Of a stretch of 34,802 bases of DNA, positions 5,966-15,013 are shown in pieces. The position numbers were made by a program, and so were the translations under genes. Position 1 is the first letter of the stretch. Each line of letters starts with the position of its first letter. This DNA comes from Comamonadaceae bacterium (lineage in GTDB: Bacteria > Pseudomonadota > Gammaproteobacteria > Burkholderiales > Burkholderiaceae_C), in contig CANCER010000036.1 in assembly GCA_947375135.1 (NCBI GenBank), forward strand, positions 1 through 34,802, read 5' to 3'. The notes beneath the pieces were generated by a model. That model was given only the letters and a program-made list of their open reading frames with translations, searched no databases and was not told the origin of the DNA.

Positions 5966-8458
5966 ATGAAAGCAAAACAAAAACTCGTCATGGTCGGCAA
6001 CGGCATGGCCGGCGTTCGCACCCTCGAAGAACTGCTGAAAATCGCGCCCGATCTCTACGACATCACCGTGTTCGGCGCCGAGCCGCACCCCAACTACAAC
6101 CGCATCCTCCTGAGCCCGGTACTGGCCGGTGAGCAGACGCTCGAAGAGATCGTGCTGAATCCCTTCAGCTGGTACGAAGAAAACGGCATCACCCTGCATG
6201 CCGGCAAGACCGTGACCGAGGTGGACCGCGTCAAACGCATAGTCCGCGCCACGGCAGTCGATGGCAGCGTGATCGAAGCAGAGTACGACCGCCTGCTGAT
6301 GTGCACCGGCTCCAATCCCTTCATCCTGCCCGTGCCCGGCAAGGAACTCGAAGGCGTGATCGCCTACCGCGACATTGCCGATACCAACGCCATGATCGAC
6401 GCGGCTACGCGCTTCAAGCATGCGGTGGTGATCGGCGGCGGCCTCCTGGGTCTGGAGGCAGCCAACGGCCTGATGCTGCGCGGCATGACCGTGACCGTGG
6501 TGCATGTGATGCCCACGCTGATGGAGCGCCAGCTCGACAGCGTGGCCGGTGGGCTCTTGCGCAAGTCGCTCGAAGCGCGTGGCCTGAACTTTTTGATGGG
6601 CGCGCAGACGCAAGAGTTGGTCGGCAGCGAGAACGAAGGCAAGGGCGGCCGTGTCAAGTCCATCAAGTTCAAGGACGGCACGGAAGTCCCGGCCGACCTC
6701 GTCGTGATGGCCGTCGGCATCCGCCCCAACACCACGCTGGCCGCAGCCATGCGCCTGCATGTGGACAAGGGCATCGTGGTGACCGACACCATGCAGACTG
6801 TGACCGACGCGCGCATATACAGCGTGGGCGAATGCGCCGCGCACCGTGGCATCGCCTACGGGCTGGTCGCGCCTCTGTTTGAGCAGGGCAAGGTCGCAGC
6901 CAACCATTTGGCGCAGTTTGGCATCGGCCGTTACCAGGGTTCGCTCACCTCCACCAAACTGAAAGTGACGGGCATCGATCTGTTCTCCGCCGGCAACTTC
7001 ATGGGCGGCGCGGACACCGAAGAAATTGTGATGAGCGACCCCTTTGGCGGCGTTTACAAAAAGCTGGTGATTCAGGACGACAAGCTGGTGGGTGCCTGCA
7101 TGTACGGCGACACCGTGGACGGCAGCTGGTACTTCAAGCTGCTGCGCGACGGCCGCTCGATTGCCGATATCCGCGACAAGCTGATGTTTGGTGAAAGCAA
7201 TATCGGTGACGTCGGCCACGAGGGCCACAGCAAGGCCGCTTCCATGCCCGACGAGGCTGAGGTCTGCGGCTGCAATGGCGTCAAGAAGGGCACCATCTGC
7301 AAGGCCATTAAAGAAAAGGGCCTGTTCACCATCGAGGAGGTGCGCAAGCACACCAAGGCCAGCGCGTCGTGTGGTTCCTGCACGGGCTTGGTGGAACAGA
7401 TTCTGATGTTCACCGCCGGTGGCGATTACTCTGCCACGCCCAAGACCAAGGCCATGTGCGGCTGCACCGAGCATGGCCACGAAGCCGTGCGCCAGGCCAT
7501 ACGCACACCGCTGGCTGACGGCAGCAAGCTGCTGACCATTGCCCAGGTCTACGCCGAGCTGGGCTGGAAGACGCCCAACGGCTGTGCGTCGTGTCGACCC
7601 GCCATCAACTACTACCTGATCAGCAGCTGGCCCAAAGAGGCGGTGGACGATCCGCAAAGCCGCTTCATCAACGAACGCAGCCACGCCAACATCCAGAAAG
7701 ACGGCACCTACAGCGTGATTCCGCGCATGTGGGGCGGTGAGACCACGGCCAGCGAACTGCGCCGCATTGCCGACGCGGTGGACAAATACAAGATTCCCAC
7801 CGTCAAGGTGACAGGCGGCCAGCGCATCGATTTGCTGGGCGTCAAAAAAGAAGACCTGGTCTCGGTGTGGAAAGACATCGGCATGCCCAGCGGCCACGCC
7901 TATGCCAAGGCCCTGCGCACGGTGAAGACCTGCGTGGGCAGCGAGTGGTGCCGCATGGGCACGCAGGACAGCACGCAAATGGGCAAGGACCTGGAGCGCG
8001 CCATGTGGCGCATGTATGCACCGCACAAGGTGAAGTTCGCCGTCTCGGGCTGCCCGCGCAACTGCGCTGAGGCGGGCATCAAGGACGTGGGCATCATCGG
8101 TGTGGACAGCGGCTGGGAGATGTACATCGCCGGTAACGGCGGCATCAAGACCGAGGTGGCGCACTTCTTCACCAAGGTAAAGACAGCCGCCGAGGTGCTG
8201 GAATACACCGGCGCTTTCTGCGAGTTGTACAGACAAGAAGGCTGGTACCTGGAGCGCACCGTGCATTACGTCAACCGCGTCGGCCTGGACTATGTGAAGA
8301 AGCGCATATTGGAAGACCACGCTGGTCGCCAGGCCCTGTGGGAGCGCCTGCAGTTCGCCCTGGATGGCGAGCCCGATCCCTGGTTTGATTTCAAGGACGC
8401 ACAGGTGGACACGCGCCAGTTCGACGCCTTGACCGTGAAAGAAGGAGTGACAGCATGA
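5966..8458 (+). CDS. nirB: Assimilatory NAD(P)H nitrite reductase, large subunit NirB
   Basis: The 830-aa protein has all NirB domains in order. These are an FAD/NAD(P)H pyridine-nucleotide disulfide oxidoreductase module (about 1-400; GNGMAGVRTLEE and VVIGGGLLGLEAANG) and two BFD-type [2Fe-2S] segments (Cys 434/436/469/472 and 498/500/540/543). Then come the ferredoxin-like half-domain and the siroheme/[4Fe-4S] domain with Cys 656/662 (TCVGSEWCRMG) and 696/700 (GCPRNCAEAG). It reduces nitrite to ammonium in six electron steps in the cytoplasm. ATG 5966 follows AGGAGAG and lies 33 bp after the inverted-repeat element; an upstream in-frame GTG would begin inside that element. It overlaps nirD by ATGA. 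Confidence 0.96.
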   Translation: MKAKQKLVMVGNGMAGVRTLEELLKIAPDLYDITVFGAEPHPNYNRILLSPVLAGEQTLEEIVLNPFSWYEENGITLHAGKTVTEVDRVKRIVRATAVDGSVIEAEYDRLLMCTGSNPFILPVPGKELEGVIAYRDIADTNAMIDAATRFKHAVVIGGGLLGLEAANGLMLRGMTVTVVHVMPTLMERQLDSVAGGLLRKSLEARGLNFLMGAQTQELVGSENEGKGGRVKSIKFKDGTEVPADLVVMAVGIRPNTTLAAAMRLHVDKGIVVTDTMQTVTDARIYSVGECAAHRGIAYGLVAPLFEQGKVAANHLAQFGIGRYQGSLTSTKLKVTGIDLFSAGNFMGGADTEEIVMSDPFGGVYKKLVIQDDKLVGACMYGDTVDGSWYFKLLRDGRSIADIRDKLMFGESNIGDVGHEGHSKAASMPDEAEVCGCNGVKKGTICKAIKEKGLFTIEEVRKHTKASASCGSCTGLVEQILMFTAGGDYSATPKTKAMCGCTEHGHEAVRQAIRTPLADGSKLLTIAQVYAELGWKTPNGCASCRPAINYYLISSWPKEAVDDPQSRFINERSHANIQKDGTYSVIPRMWGGETTASELRRIADAVDKYKIPTVKVTGGQRIDLLGVKKEDLVSVWKDIGMPSGHAYAKALRTVKTCVGSEWCRMGTQDSTQMGKDLERAMWRMYAPHKVKFAVSGCPRNCAEAGIKDVGIIGVDSGWEMYIAGNGGIKTEVAHFFTKVKTAAEVLEYTGAFCELYRQEGWYLERTVHYVNRVGLDYVKKRILEDHAGRQALWERLQFALDGEPDPWFDFKDAQVDTRQFDALTVKEGVTA

Positions 8459-8844
8459 GCAGCAATGAATGGACCTTGATCTGCCAACTCACCGACATTC
8501 CGGTGCTGGGCTCGCGCCGTGTCACCCGTGAATCCGGCATGGACGTAGCGGTGTTCCGCAACGGCCAGGACGCGGTGTTTGCGCTGCTGGACCGCTGCCC
8601 GCACAAGGGCGGCCCCTTGAGCCAGGGCATCGTGTTCGGCACGCACGTGGCCTGCCCGCTGCACAACTGGAACATCGGCCTGTGCGACGGCCAGGCCGCG
8701 CTGCCGGATGAGGGCTGCACGCCCCCATTCAGCGTCAAGCTCGAAGCCGGTGCGGTGTACTTGAAGGCTTCCGAGCTGCAGAGCCTTGCCACCGATCTGG
8801 TGCGCCCGATTGCTGGGCCTGCGCGCCGCAACGTCGCTGTTTAA
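8455..8844 (+). CDS. nirD: Nitrite reductase small subunit NirD (Rieske type)
   Basis: A 129-aa Rieske-fold protein with complete [2Fe-2S] ligands C48-x-H50 (RCPHKGG) and C67-x2-H70 (CPLHNWN). Enteric NirD proteins lack these ligands, so this one probably carries a cluster and may pass electrons within the NirBD complex. Its start overlaps the nirB stop (ATGA), and nasA follows 21 bp downstream. The length is slightly above the family norm because of a short basic tail. Confidence 0.94.
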   Translation: MSSNEWTLICQLTDIPVLGSRRVTRESGMDVAVFRNGQDAVFALLDRCPHKGGPLSQGIVFGTHVACPLHNWNIGLCDGQAALPDEGCTPPFSVKLEAGAVYLKASELQSLATDLVRPIAGPARRNVAV

Positions 8845-8865
8845 GCAATTTCAGAGAACGCCGCC

Positions 8866-11859
8866 ATGCAAGAAACCCGCTCAACGTGTCCCTACTGTGG
8901 GGTGGGCTGCGGCGTCATCATTGAGAGCGAGGGCCCGCAGATCACCGGCGTGCGCGGTGACCCGAAACACCCGGCCAACTTCGGCCGCCTGTGCTCCAAG
9001 GGCAGCACGCTGCACCTGACGGCAACCAAGCCGGTGACACTGCAAACGCGACTGTTGCAACCGATGCAGCGCCTGGCGCGCGGTGCCGCGCCGCAGGCCG
9101 TGAGCTGGGATGCGGCCCTGGGCCATGCCACCAACACATTCGCCCGCATCATCAAGGACCATGGGCCCGATGCGGTCGGCTTTTACGTCTCCGGACAGCT
9201 GCTCACCGAAGACTATTACGTCTTCAACAAACTGGCCAAGGGCCTGATAGGCACCAACAACATCGACACCAACTCGCGCCTGTGCATGAGCAGCGCGGTG
9301 GCCGGCTACAAAAAGACCCTGGGCGCCGATGCGCCCCCGGCCTGCTATGACGATGTGAACCATGCGAGCACGCTGTTCATCGTCGGCTCCAACACCGCCT
9401 ATGCGCATCCGGTGTTGTTCCGCCGCGTTGAGGATGCCAAGCGCGCCAACCCGGCGCTGAAGATCGTCGTGGTCGATCCCCGGCGCACCGACACCGCCGA
9501 CATGGCGGATTTGCACCTCGCGATCCAGCCCGGCACCGATGTGATGCTGTTCAACGGCATGCTGCATTTGATGCTGTGGGAGGGTTGGCTGGACGCGGCC
9601 TATATGGCGGCGCATACCAGCGGCTTTGAGGAACTCAAGGCCACGGTGCGCGATTGCACGCCCGACGCAGTGGCGCAGATCTGTGGCATTAGCAATGAGG
9701 TGCTCTTTCAGGCCACGCGCCTGTTTGCACAATCCACCCCCACGCTCAGTTTGTATTGCCAGGGCCTCAACCAATCCAGCAGTGGCACGGCCAAGAATGC
9801 GGCGCTGATCAATCTGCACCTGGCCACCGGCCAAATCGGACGGCCCGGCGCCGGCCCGTTTTCCCTCACCGGCCAGCCCAACGCCATGGGCGGGCGCGAA
9901 GTAGGTGGCCTGGCGAATCTGCTCAGCGCCCACCGCGACCTGGCCAACCCCACTCACCGCGCCGAAGTTTCCGCGCTGTGGGGTATCGACGACGTGCCCA
10001 GCAAGCCCGGCAAGACAGCCGTGGAAATGTTCCAGGCCGCCGCCGACGGTGAAATTAAGGCCTTGTGGATTGCCTGCACCAACCCGGCCCAAAGCATGCC
10101 GGATCAAGCGACGGTGCGCCGCGCGCTGGAGCGTGCCGAACTGGTCATCGTGCAGGAGGCCTTTGCGACGACAGCCACCTGCGCCTATGCCGATCTGTTG
10201 TTGCCCGCGACCACCTGGGGCGAAAAAGAGGGCACCGTTACCAACAGCGAACGCCGCATCAGCCGTGTGCGAGCGGCAGTTGTGCCGCCTGTTGCTGAAG
10301 GCACTTCTGGCGCTGGGAGTCTGGGCGGCGATGCGCTCTGCTCCGTGTCCCCCGCCCGCTTCGCGGGCTCCTCCTTTACCTACGCAGAGCGCATCACCAC
10401 CCAGACTCCCGGCACTTTTGACAGCGCGCCACGCCACGACTGGCAGATTGCCGTGGACTTCGCACAGCGCCTGGAACATGCATTGGGGCGCACCAAAGCC
10501 ACGCTGTTCCCGTACACCGACGCCGAGTCCATCTGGAACGAGCACCGCGAATCCACCCGCGGCCGTGATCTGGATATCACCGGCCTGAGCTACGCCATTC
10601 TGGAAGCCGCGCCACAGCAGTGGCCTTGTTCGGAAGCCATGGCTGCAAGCGCCATCGCTGCTGCTGAAGCGGCCGTAATCGCGGCACCCGCACTCGGCCA
10701 AGCCCGCCTCTACACCGACGGCATCTTCCCCACCGCCGACGGCCGTGCCCGCTTTGCCAACGTGCGCTACCAGCCGGTGGCCGAGCCGCGCGACGCGCGC
10801 TATCCCTTCTCGCTCAACACCGGGCGCCTGCGCGACCAGTGGCATGGCATGAGCCGCACCGGCACGCTGGGCCGCCTGTTCGGCCATGTGCGCGAGCCGT
10901 CGCTGCAAATGCACCCGCAGGACATGGCGCGGCGTCTGCTAGCCGAGGGCGATCTGGTCCACGTCACCAGCAAGCGCGGCTCCATCCTGGTGCCGGTGCA
11001 GGCCAGCGCGGAGCAGGGCATGAGCCAGGTGTTTTTGGCCATGCACTGGGGCGAAGAGTTTTTAAGCGGGCGCAGCAGCACCGGCAGCCGTCTGGCCGGC
11101 GTCAATGCGCTTACCACCTCGGCCTTTTGCCCGGACTCCAAACAGCCCGAGTTCAAACATGCGGCCGTCAAGGTGCTCAAGGCCGACCTGCCCTGGACGC
11201 TCCTGGCCATGGCCTGGTTGCCCGCAGCGGAGGTGCTGGCGGCACGCGTGCAACTGCAGGCGCTGATGGCCGAATTTCCCTTTGCCAGCTGCGTGCCCTT
11301 TGCCAACACGGCCGTGGCCGGGGGTGAGGAGCGCCAGGGCATTTTGTTCCGCGCTGCCGCGCATGAGGCGGTGCCCACGGTCCTGCTGGAGCGCATCGAA
11401 GCCCTTCTGCAATTGCAGGGCAGCGAGGTCGTGCGCTATGCCGATACCAAACGCGGCCAGCGCCGCGCCATGCGCCTGCGGCGCGTAGGCACAGACACGC
11501 TTTTGGAAGGCTTTCTCTTGGCCGGTGACACCAGCGCGCAGGCCTGGATCAGCGGCCTGCTGCAGGACGAGTTGCCAGCGCAGGCCTATGGCCGCGCGCT
11601 CTTACTGCCGGTGAGCAAGCCGCCATTGCCCGTGGTGTCCCAAGGCAAGGTGGTGTGTACCTGCTTCCATGTCAGGGACATCGCAATCGAGGACAATTTA
11701 CGCACCTGCACCGGAAGCGCGTCAGAGCGGCTGGCAAAATTGCAGGGCGCGTTGCAATGCGGCACCAATTGCGGCTCCTGCATACCCGAACTGCAGCGTA
11801 TGGTGCGCAGCACCCCCATTCAACCCATTCCTTCCATCCTGTCACCCCAAGCGGCCTGA
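8866..11859 (+). CDS. nasA: Assimilatory nitrate reductase catalytic subunit NasA with C-terminal [2Fe-2S] domain
   Basis: The 997-aa molybdenum enzyme begins with a [4Fe-4S] motif (C8, C11, C15, C43 in CPYCGVGC...RLCSKG). A bis-MGD cofactor fold typical of the NasA/NarB family follows (NTNSRLCMSSAVAGYK, CQGLNQSSSGT, TGRLRDQWHGMSRTG). It ends with a BFD-type [2Fe-2S] domain (C931, C933, C969, C972). It converts nitrate to nitrite in the cytoplasm. The extra C-terminal cluster suggests direct electron input, and no separate NasB/NasC reductase is present here. Residues 479-515 are a 37-residue insertion encoded entirely by a palindromic repeat (10300-10410) between ERRISRVRAAV and APRHDWQIAVDF, segments normally close together. 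The reading frame is kept throughout. Confidence 0.95.
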   Translation: MQETRSTCPYCGVGCGVIIESEGPQITGVRGDPKHPANFGRLCSKGSTLHLTATKPVTLQTRLLQPMQRLARGAAPQAVSWDAALGHATNTFARIIKDHGPDAVGFYVSGQLLTEDYYVFNKLAKGLIGTNNIDTNSRLCMSSAVAGYKKTLGADAPPACYDDVNHASTLFIVGSNTAYAHPVLFRRVEDAKRANPALKIVVVDPRRTDTADMADLHLAIQPGTDVMLFNGMLHLMLWEGWLDAAYMAAHTSGFEELKATVRDCTPDAVAQICGISNEVLFQATRLFAQSTPTLSLYCQGLNQSSSGTAKNAALINLHLATGQIGRPGAGPFSLTGQPNAMGGREVGGLANLLSAHRDLANPTHRAEVSALWGIDDVPSKPGKTAVEMFQAAADGEIKALWIACTNPAQSMPDQATVRRALERAELVIVQEAFATTATCAYADLLLPATTWGEKEGTVTNSERRISRVRAAVVPPVAEGTSGAGSLGGDALCSVSPARFAGSSFTYAERITTQTPGTFDSAPRHDWQIAVDFAQRLEHALGRTKATLFPYTDAESIWNEHRESTRGRDLDITGLSYAILEAAPQQWPCSEAMAASAIAAAEAAVIAAPALGQARLYTDGIFPTADGRARFANVRYQPVAEPRDARYPFSLNTGRLRDQWHGMSRTGTLGRLFGHVREPSLQMHPQDMARRLLAEGDLVHVTSKRGSILVPVQASAEQGMSQVFLAMHWGEEFLSGRSSTGSRLAGVNALTTSAFCPDSKQPEFKHAAVKVLKADLPWTLLAMAWLPAAEVLAARVQLQALMAEFPFASCVPFANTAVAGGEERQGILFRAAAHEAVPTVLLERIEALLQLQGSEVVRYADTKRGQRRAMRLRRVGTDTLLEGFLLAGDTSAQAWISGLLQDELPAQAYGRALLLPVSKPPLPVVSQGKVVCTCFHVRDIAIEDNLRTCTGSASERLAKLQGALQCGTNCGSCIPELQRMVRSTPIQPIPSILSPQAA
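10300..10410 (+). repeat. Palindromic dispersed repeat, copy B, inside nasA in frame
   Basis: Arms 10315-10341 and 10384-10410 pair over 25 of 27 positions around a 42-bp core (10342-10383) nearly identical to copy A. The stretch 10300-10410 is 111 bp, exactly 37 codons with no stop. GGCACTTCTGGC (10300-10311) and GGCACTTTTGAC (10411-10422) agree at 10 of 12 positions. They could be a target duplication, although GAAGGCAC.TCTGG also precedes copy A and may belong to the element. Confidence 0.88.
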
Positions 11860-11864
11860 ACACT

Positions 11865-12656
11865 GTGAACCACGATCTCTCTTTCCATTCCGCACGCGGC
11901 CAGGTCACTTTGGTGGGCGCCGGCCCGGGCGACCCGGAACTGCTGACCATCAAGGCGCTGAAGGCCATCCAGGCCGCCACGGTGCTGATGGTGGACGACC
12001 TGGTCAGCGAGCCCATCGTCGCTCTGGCCAACCCGGCCGCGCGTGTGGTCTGGGTGGGCAAGCGCGGCGGTTGCAAGTCCACGCCGCAGTCGTTCATTGA
12101 GAAGCTGATGATCACTGCTGCCCAGGAAGGCGAACGGGTGGTGCGCCTCAAGGGTGGCGATCCCTTCCTGTTTGGCCGCGGTGGCGAAGAGGTCGAGCAC
12201 CTGCAGGCCGCCGGTGTGCGCGTGAGCGTGCTCAACGGCATCACCGCAGGCCTGGCCGCAGTGACCTCGCTCAATACACCACTCACCCACCGCGACTATG
12301 CGCACGGCGTGGTGTTTGTCACCGGCCACGCCAAGCCCGGCGACACCGGCACCGATTGGCGCGCCCTGGCGAATACGGCCCGCCAGGCCAAGCTGACCCT
12401 GGTGATTTACATGGGTGTGACCGGTGCTGCCCACATTCAAAGCGAACTGCTGCATGGCCTGGGCGCCGACACGCCGGTAGCCATCATCCAGAACGCCAGC
12501 CTGCCGCAACAACGCCATGCCGCCTGCCTGCTGGCCGACCTGGCCGAGACCATCCAGCGCGAAGGCCTGGGCAGCCCCGCCGTGATCGTGGTGGGTGATG
12601 TGGTGCAAGGGTTGCTGGCGGTGACTGAGCCGTTGATGGCTGGCGCGGGCGTGTGA
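11865..12656 (+). CDS. cobA: Uroporphyrinogen-III C-methyltransferase (siroheme synthesis)
   Basis: A 263-aa SUMT with the family motifs VGAGPGDPELLT (near the start), VRLKGGDPFLFGRGGEE and GITAGLAAV. It methylates uroporphyrinogen III to precorrin-2, the precursor of the siroheme that NirB needs. It lacks the CysG N-terminal dehydrogenase/chelatase domain. The likely start is GTG 11865 (VNHDLSFHSARGQVTLVGAG), five bases after the nasA stop; in-frame starts further up lie inside nasA. No other start fits without losing the first motif. Confidence 0.92.
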   Translation: MNHDLSFHSARGQVTLVGAGPGDPELLTIKALKAIQAATVLMVDDLVSEPIVALANPAARVVWVGKRGGCKSTPQSFIEKLMITAAQEGERVVRLKGGDPFLFGRGGEEVEHLQAAGVRVSVLNGITAGLAAVTSLNTPLTHRDYAHGVVFVTGHAKPGDTGTDWRALANTARQAKLTLVIYMGVTGAAHIQSELLHGLGADTPVAIIQNASLPQQRHAACLLADLAETIQREGLGSPAVIVVGDVVQGLLAVTEPLMAGAGV

Positions 12657-12768
12657 TGCGCGCTTGATACTGTCGGTGCCACTGAATCGGCACACGCGCA
12701 CTGGTGATTTTGGGAGCGCCACGATAGGATAGATTTGCATCTTCAATCGTACAAAAGAGTGGCTCTCC

Positions 12769-13700
12769 ATGAAAGCACCAACTGTCCCATACAAAGGCAA
12801 ATCCGTTGCTCCCGTTCCGGGCTACGCGGCTGTGAGCGACGGTATTGTCCAACTGCTGAACGCGGCCCGGCTGGCGGCGGCCCGCAACGTCAATGCGCTG
12901 ATGACCGCCAGCTACTGGGAAATCGGGCGGCGCATCGTGGAGGCCGAGCAAAAGGGCAAGCGGCGTGCCGGTTATGGCGAACAGTTGATTGAAAGGCTTT
13001 CGCTGGATTTGACCCGGCAGTTTGGCCGGGGGTTCAGCCACCAGAACCTGTGGCAAATGCGACTTTTCTTTCAAACCTGGGGGCCTGAAAAGATTCTCCA
13101 GACACTGTCTGGAGAATTCACAGCGACGAGGGTCACATCTGTGCAATCTGGTTTGAGTCAGCTGGCCCAGGCATTCCCCCTCCCCTGGTCCGCCTATGTC
13201 CGCCTGCTGACCGTCAAGAGCCCGCATGCCCGCCAGTTCTACGAAGACGAAGCCTTGCGCAGTGGCTGGAAGATTTCATGCTGGAGTTGGGCAGCGACTT
13301 CACCTTTGTGGGTAGACAGCGGCGTCTGCGCATTGACCAGACCTGGTACCGCGTGGACCTGTTGCTGTTTCACCGCCGCCTGCGTTGCCTGGTCATCATT
13401 GATCTCAAGCTGAGTGGACTGACCCATGCCGACGTCGGGCAGATGCATATGTACTGCAACTATGCCAAAGAAAACTGGACGCTGCCAGACGAAAACCCGC
13501 CCGTGGGTTTGATACTCTGCGCCGACAAGGGCCACGCCCTGGCACGCTATGCGCTCGATGGCCTGCCCAATAAAGTCATGGCGGCAAATTACCAAACGGT
13601 GCTGCCAGACGCTGAAATCCTGCAGCAGGAACTTGGCAAAACCCGCTTGCTGCTGGAGGCACGAGGCAAATCAGAGAAAAGCACAAAGCCCCGCGCCTGA
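12769..13700 (+). pseudogene. DUF1016/YhcG-type PDDEXK nuclease, broken by internal deletion and frameshift
   Basis: The N-terminal part (from ATG 12769) is a DUF1016 N-domain: NVNALMTASYWEIGRRIVEAEQ, GYGEQLIERLSLDLTRQFGRGFS, and on to SPHARQFYEDEALRSGW. At about 13260-13275 the frame changes. The C-terminal nuclease domain continues one frame over as LEDFMLELGSDFTFVGRQRR through RVDLLLFHRRLRCLVIIDLK to 13700. In intact relatives some 70-90 residues separate YEDEALR from LEDFLLELG; they are missing here, so a deletion joined the two halves out of frame. The usual ELK of the active site reads DLK. This is probably a dead gene, unless 13278-13700 is still translated alone. Confidence 0.85.
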
Positions 13701-13710
13701 TTTTCCGCCT

Positions 13711-14280
13711 TTAAGCCGCCCCCAGCCCATACGGCGCCGGCACCATATTCACGATCTTCGAGAACAGCGCACGGAACTCGCCGGTGGGGCCGGACCAGGG
13801 GTCTTTGTTGGCTTCAAACGCGGCGTCGATGCCGGCCCAGTCTTGTGGCGCCAGGCGCTGCACGGCCAAAGGCAGCAGCTCTTTTTCTTCCAGGCTGATG
13901 TGCTTCCAGGTGGAGTCGATGTAGCGCAGGGCCACGGCCTCGAACTCGGCAAAACCGGATGCGCCTGCGGCCTGGTAGGCATGCAGCGCTTCGCGCAGAT
14001 GCTGGGTGCTTTGCTCGCCCTTGATGTGGTCGTCCTGCAACTTGGCAATCAGCGCGGCGGCTTCCGGCACCACTTCCAGAATCTTGACGAACAGCACCTC
14101 GTCTTCCTTGGGGTGGTGCAGCTTGTCGGGCACTTCGGTGATGTATTCAATCAGCGCGTCCAGCAACACAAAGTCGGGCTGCTTGGTGCCGCTGCGGATG
14201 CTGTCCAGCACATGGTTGAAGGCCTGCACCACGGCGCCCAGGGCGCGGTGTTCGGCGTGGATGATGTCTATGGCTTTCAT
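13711..14280 (-). CDS. Hemerythrin HHE-domain protein
   Basis: A 189-aa protein with a four-helix hemerythrin pattern: H in MKAIDIIHAEHRALGAV, HHPKEDEVLF near residue 55, and STWKHISLEEKELLPLA near 135, supplying the His/Glu/Asp ligands of a di-iron site. The ATG at 14280 follows AGAGAGACACC. It is the last gene of the leftward gentisate/liv run, 25 bp after livF, so it is probably cotranscribed. An oxygen- or iron-related role beside a ring-cleaving iron dioxygenase is plausible but is inference only. Confidence 0.85.
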   Translation of the reverse strand: MKAIDIIHAEHRALGAVVQAFNHVLDSIRSGTKQPDFVLLDALIEYITEVPDKLHHPKEDEVLFVKILEVVPEAAALIAKLQDDHIKGEQSTQHLREALHAYQAAGASGFAEFEAVALRYIDSTWKHISLEEKELLPLAVQRLAPQDWAGIDAAFEANKDPWSGPTGEFRALFSKIVNMVPAPYGLGAA

Positions 14281-14305
14281 GGTGTCTCTCTGTGATCTTG
14301 TGGCT

Positions 14306-15013
14306 TCAATGCGCGGCCACGCCCAGCCAGCTGTCGAGCAGGGTGCTGTCATCCAATAACTTTTGCGCCGGGCCCAGGTACACGCCCTTGCCACGCTCCA
14401 GCACCAGGGCCTGTTGGGTCAACGGCAGGATCTGGCGCGCATGCTGCTCTACCAATATCACGGCCATGCCGCTTTCTTCGGTGAGCTGCTGGATGATGCT
14501 GAGCAACTCCTGCACGATCAGCGGCGCCAGGCCTTCCAGCGGCTCATCCAGCAACAGCAGCTGCGGGTTGAGCATCAGGGCGCGACCTATGGACAGCATC
14601 TGCTGCTCGCCGCCCGAGAGCTGGTTGCCCATGTTGGCGCGGCGCTCCTGCAGGCGCGGGAACATGGCGTAAATCTTTTGCAGATTCCAATGGCCTTTGG
14701 TCTGCACCACGCTCAGGTTTTCTTCGACCGATAGAGAAGGGAAGATGTCGCGTTCCTGCGGTACCCAGCCCAGGCCCAGGTGCGCGCGGGCATGGGCCTT
14801 GACTGCAGCAAGGTCTTTGCCCTGCCAGCGCATGGCGCCTTTGTGAAAGCGGGTAGCACCCATCAGCGTGGACAAGAGCGTGCTCTTGCCCATGCCGTTG
14901 CGCCCCAGCAGCGAGAGGCTGTCGCCAGCCTTGAGGCTCAACGAGATGCCTTCGAGCACGATGGCCTCGCCGTAACCGGCCCAGACGTTTTCCAATGCAA
15001 GCAATTCAGACAT
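14306..15013 (-). CDS. livF: Branched-chain amino acid-type ABC transporter ATPase LivF
   Basis: A 235-aa ABC ATPase: Walker A LLGRNGMGKSTLLSTLMG, signature QLSGGEQQMLSIGRAL, Walker B PQLLLLDEPLEGLAP and H-loop VILVEQHARQIL. The short form and the LGLGWVPQERDIFPSLSVEEN segment are those of LivF. ATG 15013 is chosen because it begins MSELLALENVWAGYGE; it overlaps livG by 8 bp. It belongs to the livKHMGF set, and its place beside gentisate genes suggests an aromatic acid rather than an amino acid as substrate. Confidence 0.92.
   Translation of the reverse strand: MSELLALENVWAGYGEAIVLEGISLSLKAGDSLSLLGRNGMGKSTLLSTLMGATRFHKGAMRWQGKDLAAVKAHARAHLGLGWVPQERDIFPSLSVEENLSVVQTKGHWNLQKIYAMFPRLQERRANMGNQLSGGEQQMLSIGRALMLNPQLLLLDEPLEGLAPLIVQELLSIIQQLTEESGMAVILVEQHARQILPLTQQALVLERGKGVYLGPAQKLLDDSTLLDSWLGVAAH

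Noticed and set aside
5499..5969. A 156-codon open frame through the inverted-repeat element
   Set aside because: It consists of repeat arms translated as protein, starts at a non-ATG codon and has no Shine-Dalgarno or recognisable domain.
5825..8320. An 831-codon open frame on the minus strand opposite nirB
   Set aside because: It is the mirror of a well-conserved gene in GC-rich DNA, is rich in His/Gln/Ala/Val, and matches no family. The same holds for the long frames opposite nrtA, nasA, the gentisate genes and phaZ.
10300..10422. Target-site duplication around the repeat in nasA (GGCACTTCTGGC and GGCACTTTTGAC)
   Set aside because: Only 10 of 12 positions agree, and a similar GAAGGCAC.TCTGG stands before copy A, so the left copy may belong to the element. 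Kept as unproven.
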